Positions 57,793 through 64,000 of a stretch of 64,000 bases of DNA are shown piece by piece. Made by a program: the position numbers and the translations under genes. The notes beneath the pieces are model-generated. The model made no database searches. It had not been told where the DNA came from and was given only the letters and a program-made list of their open reading frames with translations. The stretch's first letter is position 1. Each line of letters begins with the position of its first letter. Source of the DNA: Bemisia tabaci (taxonomy: Eukaryota > Arthropoda > Insecta > Hemiptera > Aleyrodidae); assembly GCF_918797505.1 (NCBI RefSeq), contig NC_092799.1:14160295-14224294 (forward strand). The letters run 5' to 3'.

Positions 57793-59733
57793 GAGGTGTG
57801 TGAAAAAACGGCCAAAAATGCCTCAAGGCATTCTCGAATTTTGATCACTTGGGGTGATACAGTAGCTTCCGAGGCGCCCAAAACCGGTCGCCGTTTTGCT
57901 TAGAAGCGCCGGGTTGCGACGTTGCCATTTTTTAAAGTGGAAACCTTTAAAAATTCATATCTCCGCCGCATCTCAACCGATTTCAATGAACTTTTTTTTA
58001 AAATGTTCCTCCTAAATAGAGCTTTCTAGTGATATATGGTTTTCAGGGGTTTACTCGGCTTTAAGTGGCACTTACGCGGTTTTAGCAGTTTTTGATAGAC
58101 ACAAAAATTTAGTTTTTATTTTACCACGATCGTGGAATCGACGGAATCTAAACAAAAACCAGTCTAAACGAAAGTTCAGATTCTCACCTTTCTAACGAGC
58201 ACAAGATCATCCCGGGGAAACGTTTAGTTTCCGAGATATGACCGCTCAAAGTTGGTCACACGCGCTTTTGCGCAATGTGAATGCGTCTTATCACTGAATC
58301 ATTCGCGAGTTAGGGGTCCTTTACGTTCAATTCACGTTGAAATAATTACACAGAGCAGTAAGGTGTCCAACACGAGCCATTTTTTCACCTTCAGCTGCCG
58401 ATGTGCGACGTTGCCATTTTTTGAAGTGAAAACTCTTAAAAATGCATAACTCCGCTGCATTTCAACCGATTTCAATGAACTTTTTTTTTGAAATGTTCCT
58501 CTTAAATAGAGCTTCCTAATGGTATTTAGGTTTCTGGATTTTATTTACCTTAGGGAGGCACTTAGGTCGTTCATATGGTTCTGTGCAGAGATTTTTCATA
58601 CAAAAAATAGTGTCGCTATTTATTTATTTGTATTTTTATTTTTTGATTTCCGAGGGTTGTGGGAGGGTTTGAAATGACAGAATTCAAAACAAAGAACTTT
58701 TAATAAAGGGATTCTTTTAACCGCTATTCTTACAAGGTACAAATATTGAAAGCGACGCTCCTGTTGTACAAGCGTGGGTGGTGTTGCTCTTTTACTAAGA
58801 TTTTTGCATTATACTTTAAGCGATGGTGATCATCCGATCAAGTTTGAATGTTAAAAAAACCAGACCCCCTTCCGAAAAAAAAGTAAATAAAAATACAAAT
58901 AAATAAATAGCGACACTATTTTTTGTATGAAAAATCTCTGCACAGAACCATATGAACGACCTAAGTGCCTCCCTAAGGTAAATAAAATCCAGAAACCTAA
59001 ATACCATTAGGAAGCTCTATTTAAGAGGAACATTTCAAAAAAAAAGTTCATTGAAATCGGTTGAAATGCAGCGGAGTTATGCATTTTTAAGAGTTTTCAC
59101 TTCAAAAAATGGCAACGTCGCACATCGGCAGCTGAAGGTGAAAAAATGGCTCGTGTTGGACACCTTACTGCTCTGTGTAATTATTTCAACGTGAATTGAA
59201 CGTAAGGGACCCCTAACTCGCGAATGATTCAGTGATAAGACGCATTCACATTGCGCAAAAGCGCGTGTGACCAACTTTGAGCGGTCATATCTCGGAAACT
59301 AAACGTTTCCCCGGGATGATCTTGTGCTCGTTAGAAAGGTGAGAATCTGAACTTTCGTTTAGACTGGTTTTTGTTTAGATTCCGTCGATTCCACGATCGT
59401 GGTAAAATAAAAACTAAATTTTTGTGTCTATCAAAAACTGCTAAAACCGCGTAAGTGCCACTTAAAGCCGAGTAAACCCCTGAAAACTATATATCACTAG
59501 AAAGCTCTATTTAGGAGGAACATTTTAAAAAAAAGTTCATTGAAATCGGTTGAGATGCGGCGGAGATATGAATTTTTAAAGGTTTCCACTTTAAAAAATG
59601 GCAACGTCGCAACCCGGCGCTTCTAAGCAAAACGGCGACCGGTTTTGGGCGCCTCGGAAGCTACTGTATCACCCCAAGTGATCAAAATTCGAGAATGCCT
59701 TGAGGCATTTTTGGCCGTTTTTTCACACACCTC
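57793..59733. mobile_element. Spy-like foldback element, 1941 bp, no target duplication
   Basis: Ends GAGGTGTGTGAAAAAACGGC and its complement. Arms of ~848 bp (57793-58640 and 58886-59733), almost identical, around a ~245-bp unpaired centre. Comparison with copy A shows insertion exactly between AAAA and TTTT with no duplicated base. Spy transposons of the PHIS group (PIF/Harbinger, ISL2EU, Spy) are described as inserting between AAA and TTT without target duplication, so I infer a Spy-like non-autonomous element. No transposase inside. Confidence 0.85.
58641..58885. other. Central unpaired region of the Spy-like foldback
   Basis: Between the arms; contains GGGTTGTGGGAGGG and TGTTGTACAAGCGTGGG but no frame of note. 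Confidence 0.7.
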
Positions 59734-59912
59734 TTTTAACGAGGAAACGTTTACCATAATCCTAACCGCGCCTTGTCAGGTGGTCTGTCGAGAGGCAAAT
59801 CCTTCTCATCAAAATTCCATGCTCCCTTATCATAATCTTGTATTTCTTGCCATGGAAAAATAATCAATATTTGACCATTCAGTTCACCTTGGTAGATGCT
59901 TATTGGCCTCTA

Positions 59913-60335
59913 AAATCAGCTAGAGCCACTTGTATCCTGTATTTAATTTTGTACGATTCTTATTTAAATTCGCACCGGTGAATGAATTTATTTGAATATC
60001 TCCTCCTTATTTTGTGATATTTTTTTCTATCTTTCTTGTCTTACTTTTGTTAATGTTGTATACTCTTCACTATGTACTTTTTTCTTCTATTAAACAAGAT
60101 CACAAAAAAAAAACAAAACAAAACAAAAAATCAGCTGGAGCCACTTGAATCCTGTATTTAATTTAGCACGATTCTTATTTAAATTCGCACCGGTGAATGA
60201 ATTTATTTAAATATCACCTCCTTATTTTGCAATATTTTTTTCTATCTTTCTTGTCTTACATTTGTTAATGCTGTCAACACTTTATTATGTACTTTCTTAT
60301 TGTATTGAACAAGGTCACAAAAAAACAAAAACAAC
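59913..60335. repeat. Tandem A-tailed units (copy-B counterpart of 21941)
   Basis: Both units present, with shorter A-rich tails than in copy A. Confidence 0.6.
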
Positions 60336-60630
60336 ATCAGCTGGGAATCGAATGCTTCCGGTCTATTTTGAGCAGCACGATTCAAAACGATTAACTTGAG
60401 CGAAGTCAACGTCAAGAAAAATGAAAATAAAGTTAGTTTCATTCAAAACACCCTGAGAGAAGCCCCGGGAGTTGCCACCGCGTCTAAGAGCCATTTATTC
60501 GTAATGGAGCGTCGCATTATTTGATTGTTGAAAAAAGCACCAATAGATCGGATTATAGTATTACCAGGTCGTAAAAGTTTATCGGAAATGGAGGGGCGGA
60601 GAGAGCGGGAGGAAGAAGGTGCGAAGTCTT

Positions 60631-60770
60631 TGCGATATATCGATTTATCCGCCATTTAAACCCATGGAAAAGGATCGATTAACAGGGTGTTAGCAACGAA
60701 CACCTTCATAATCGATTCTTTACCGCAGCTTCAAATGGGGAAATACCGATAATCGATCATTCACACCTCG
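60631..60770. mobile_element. hAT-type MITE, ends lost (copy-B counterpart of 22683)
   Basis: Same internal blocks as copy A; substitutions at TATATCGATTT and GATCGATTAACAGG. Confidence 0.6.
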
Positions 60771-60959
60771 GAAGGAGGGGGAATCCGAGCGATAAAAATT
60801 TATGCGCCGTTCTAAGTCTGAAGAATAATACCGGGTCCTAAAATACTAGCAAACCGGCACATAAAAGGTGCATTAGTGCTTCCGACGGAAAGTGCCACGC
60901 GCATCGAGAGGAATATTCCCAACATTCATTTTTATGCTGCGAATTTTCCGACTTTTAAA

Positions 60960-61337
60960 CTTCGAACATCATCGACTTGATCAAGGAGGGAACGGGATTC
61001 AGTAGAATCAGTGGCGTGACGTGAATGTTCGATTTATCGGTATTTCTCCATTTGAAGGTATGGTAGAAAATCGATTTGCGAAAACCTTGTTTTTCAATCA
61101 TTTTCCACTGATTAAAATGACAGATCAATCGATATATCGTAAACTTCGAACATCATCGACTTGATCAAGGAGGGAACTGGAATCAGTAGAGTGCGGACGT
61201 GAATGATCGATTTATCGGTATTTCTCCATTTGAAGCTATGGTAGAAAATCGATTTGCGAAAACCTTGTTTTTTAATCATTTTCCACTGGTTAAAATGACA
61301 GATCAATCGATATATCGTAAAGTACGTCACGCCACTG
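60960..61337. repeat. Tandem duplication with hAT-type MITE (copy-B counterpart of 23012)
   Basis: First CAGTGGCGTGACG end at 61009. The second unit has lost part of its left end near 61190 (AGTAGAGTGCGGACGTG) but keeps the right end CACGCCACTG at 61337. Confidence 0.75.
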
Positions 61338-61724
61338 AGCAGAATGCTAGAACGCTTTGAGATTTGACTTGCATGTCGATGGCCAGTGTACGAAAGCACT
61401 TGCATCCGTTAGCAACCCCGCAGTTTTCCTGTCATACTTTGCTCTTTCTTTGGAAAACTGATTCTCGTAATTTCTTGAAAACCTCTCCTGAAACTTTTAA
61501 CATTTTTTTCATTATTTGTAACATGTATTATATTTAAATGTTTGTTCTTCAGGTTATACCGAAAAGTTTTTTAGCCGGAATCTCAAAATTCGATTTTCGA
61601 CCAAACCTGACAAATATAACTAAAAATCAACTCAAAATTGCACTCCCAATGATTGAGGCCTTCCTTTACCTTTTTATTTTTTCCCTCTGAAGAAAACCGG
61701 AAAAATCATAGTGAAAAACTTACA

Positions 61725-61951
61725 CACGGAAAAAAAAGAGTTTGGGGTTGTCGGATGATGTGAGCATTTCCAATTAATTTTAGTATCACCCCAATAAATT
61801 GGGTTACTAGCTCAAATGGTGCAGTACTACCCCAACATGAGTTGCGGCACTACCACAGTTAATTGGAAATGCCCGTATCGTCCAACCCATGGGGGTGGTA
61901 CTCGGTGGTACCACAATTTTAGGGGATAGCCCCCAAAACTTTTTCCCCGTG
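61725..61951. mobile_element. MITE with CACGGAAAAA ends (copy-B counterpart of 23801)
   Basis: Same ends as copy A. GGTGGTAC is duplicated near 61893-61910. Confidence 0.75.
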
Positions 61952-62049
61952 TAATAATCAAAGATAAAAGAATGCGAGTTAACGGGTTAGCGTCATTTCC
62001 TAAATATCTCACGGCTCTTTAGAACCACCCCGATCGCGCAACGCGGAAA

Positions 62050-62420
62050 TTCTGGGGCGCGCTCGCCTCAGGGCTCCGTAAATCGAGGGTTGTGGGGGGA
62101 GGGGGGTGCGGTTAGGGATGCACGCACGCGAGCGTGGGGGCGGATGGAGTGAACGATCCCGTTGATTTGAGAATTGAGAGCGGGCCTGCCCAGCTGGAAA
62201 AAATGCGATCGCTGTCGAAGTTGGTACTAGTGGGTTTTATTATTTATGCCCCCTGCCCCCCACCCCCTACCCCCTTCACCGCCGCGGCGCATCATCCTTT
62301 TCTCCCCGAGCATCCTGCTTTGCCCGACAATTATCCGATATCATTTCTCGGTCTGAGACGGGTGGAACGAGGCTTGTTGCGCCCGCACGTATTGTCCTCG
62401 AGCAACGCCGTAAATAAACG
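62050..62420. other. GC-rich block (copy-B counterpart of 24100)
   Basis: Nearly identical to copy A, but a short deletion near 62354 changes the reading frame. Confidence 0.4.
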
Positions 62421-62977
62421 AGGCGTAAATTTCCATTTAAGCTTTTAGCTTAAAATCAATAAATAAACAAGCGGTTTCGACGCAAAAAATTGAAGTACGC
62501 GCCGATATTGAGGTCCGAATTCGATGGGAGTACAGCGATTTTGGAACTAAGCAGAAAAATGATAGATAACTCGATGGCAAAGATGGGTAGTTTCGGAGGT
62601 GGCAAGATAGCATACTCAGTCATTTTCGCCGACCTGGATTTTTTAGTTTTGAGAATGTGATTGAAGATTCGAATTTTACGTCAAAAACTACCCTCATATT
62701 AATTTACGTTTTCATAACGTTTAGCATGATTTTTGACTTCATTATCGAAAAAAAGTGTCTTGATTCAAACAGAAATATGCTCAAACTTACCCCCCAGAAG
62801 AATTTCTTTTGAATCGATAAAGAAAGTAATGCTTGTTCAAAGTAGAAAATATACTTATATAAAAAGTAAAGTCACTTACTTTATTCCAGATTCATAATAA
62901 AATCTTCTTGATGGTATACTCAAGAATGTTTCTGCCTCAATCTAGTCATTTTTTTCTCTAATTAAATTCAAAAAATA

Positions 62978-63370
62978 TGCTAAACGTAGTTAAATATGGA
63001 TGCTTGGACTTCGTGAGTTTTCGGACTAACGATCTCTTTTTGTGCCGTGGTATTTTGATTTCTTTTCCGAGAAAAGCTCCGTTGTCTTAATATATTGTCA
63101 TTCTTAATATATTGGAGCGCCTTCAATTTCGTATGACACTGTGCAACACTTCCGTTGTGAAATAGTTGCTTAAGGAGCCGTGGCACGCTGCGGAGCAGCG
63201 ACCGGCCGGCCAGCGCCTGCAAACCTAAGGGAATACTTCAAGCAATGCGCAATGCGTGAAGTATCCCTGTTAGGTTTGTAGGCGCCAGTGCGCGTTGTGG
63301 TAGGCTCTGATATTTAAACTCGCGAAGTCAACGTTTTTCAACTCATGATTTTGAAATGTTTACACCCTTC
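62978..63370. repeat. Dispersed repeat with 70-nt hairpin (copy-B counterpart of 25053)
   Basis: Hairpin at 63214-63284, with CGCCTGCAAACC in the left arm where copy A has CGCCTACAAACC. The rest to 64000 follows copy A with no gene recognised. Confidence 0.7.
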
Positions 63371-64000
63371 TCATGGACTATTCTCATTGGAATTGAAGGG
63401 TTTAAAAATATGGATTAGAGGAAAATATAATTTATGTTTTGTAAGTATGAAGGTGGTTCGATTTTAATGATTTTCGAAGTACTTTAATTTTTTTCATTTT
63501 TATTTTGCGCTTTTATTGTGCTACAGAGTGGTGTACGCGTAACCAAATGCTCAAAATTAGAAGATTTGACTCTAAAGATTCGACGTTCAAATGGGTTAAA
63601 ACCAAAGATTGCATGCCTCTAGGTTTTTTCCCCTCTTTTATTCATTTTTGTATAGTTCCTTTCAACACAACTGCGGCTCATTGAGATTAATGTCGATGAT
63701 GTCGCTTTTAAAAGGTTTTAAAGATATTTGCCTAGTTTTAAAAATGTAATTTTTTTTAAAATCTAGTAATTAATATTTTCATTTAACAAAAAAAGAAAAA
63801 AAGTATTTTTAAGGTATATTTCATATCGAAACTTTTAAGGATATAAATAAAACTAAATATTCACCAATGACAGTCTGAAAAGATGAATCAAAGGAAGAGA
63901 GTAACATTTCATTTAATACATAATTTACCATAACAACACCTCCTTCTCTCTCAATTTTTTCATTTCGATATAGGTTATATAATTTTATATACGTACTAAA

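Larger units (their letters stand above)
43393..64000. repeat. Copy B of large duplicated block (20.6 kb with insertions)
   Basis: Direct copy of 10335-26074. Extra length comes mainly from the R1-like element (~2.94 kb including one TSD) and the foldback at 57793-59733 (1.94 kb). The 46711-47215 segment replaces different sequence in copy A. All other repeat elements of copy A recur at matching positions. Confidence 0.95.

Overview
The window is non-bacterial, AT-rich eukaryotic DNA that looks like intergenic or heterochromatin-like sequence from an insect. A (TTAGG)n tract of the insect telomere type (42283-42360), an R1-like non-LTR retrotransposon, and very dense short inverted-repeat elements all fit this. 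The 253-bp element family and the GGAACC-bearing inverted repeats remind me of whitefly (Bemisia) genomic DNA, but that is recollection and not a search result. I find no host protein-coding gene, rRNA or tRNA that I can support. The only convincing coding sequence belongs to the retrotransposon at about 52.76-55.68 kb (minus strand).

Layout. 1-10.3 kb: single-copy background with GC-rich blocks, fragments and full copies of a 253-bp MITE family (here called M253), an hAT-type MITE with a degenerate 8-bp target-site duplication (TSD), and several small hairpin elements. 10335-26074 (copy A) and 43393-64000 (copy B): two direct, near-identical copies of one block, matching base for base over long stretches. 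Copy B starts exactly at the edge of a 500-N scaffold gap (42893-43392) and runs off the end of the window. The copies differ mainly by mobile-element presence or absence. Copy B has the R1-like element (15-bp TSD), a 1.94-kb foldback (no TSD, between AAAA and TTTT) and a 0.49-kb foldback. Copy A has a small hairpin nested in an M253 element instead. This is either a recent segmental duplication or, more likely, two haplotypes scaffolded in series. 26.1-42.9 kb: single-copy here. It holds a 3.24-kb near-perfect palindrome (27827-31062, 28-nt spacer), a hammerhead-ribozyme-like motif (about 37250), a 1.85-kb element with inverted ends filled with GAAAC/GTTTC motifs (37476-39323), more M253 copies and the telomere-type tract just before the gap.

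No operon or pathway can be described. The biology is a layered collection of mostly non-autonomous transposons. Because copy A keeps empty target sites for two copy-B insertions, the exact ends and target rules of those elements can be read directly. Best leads: the Spy-like no-TSD foldback, the 3.2-kb palindrome, the fixed-length M253 family with 4-bp TSDs, the GAAAC-repeat element and the 70-nt conserved hairpin. Identities quoted are by eye; no alignment or database search was run.
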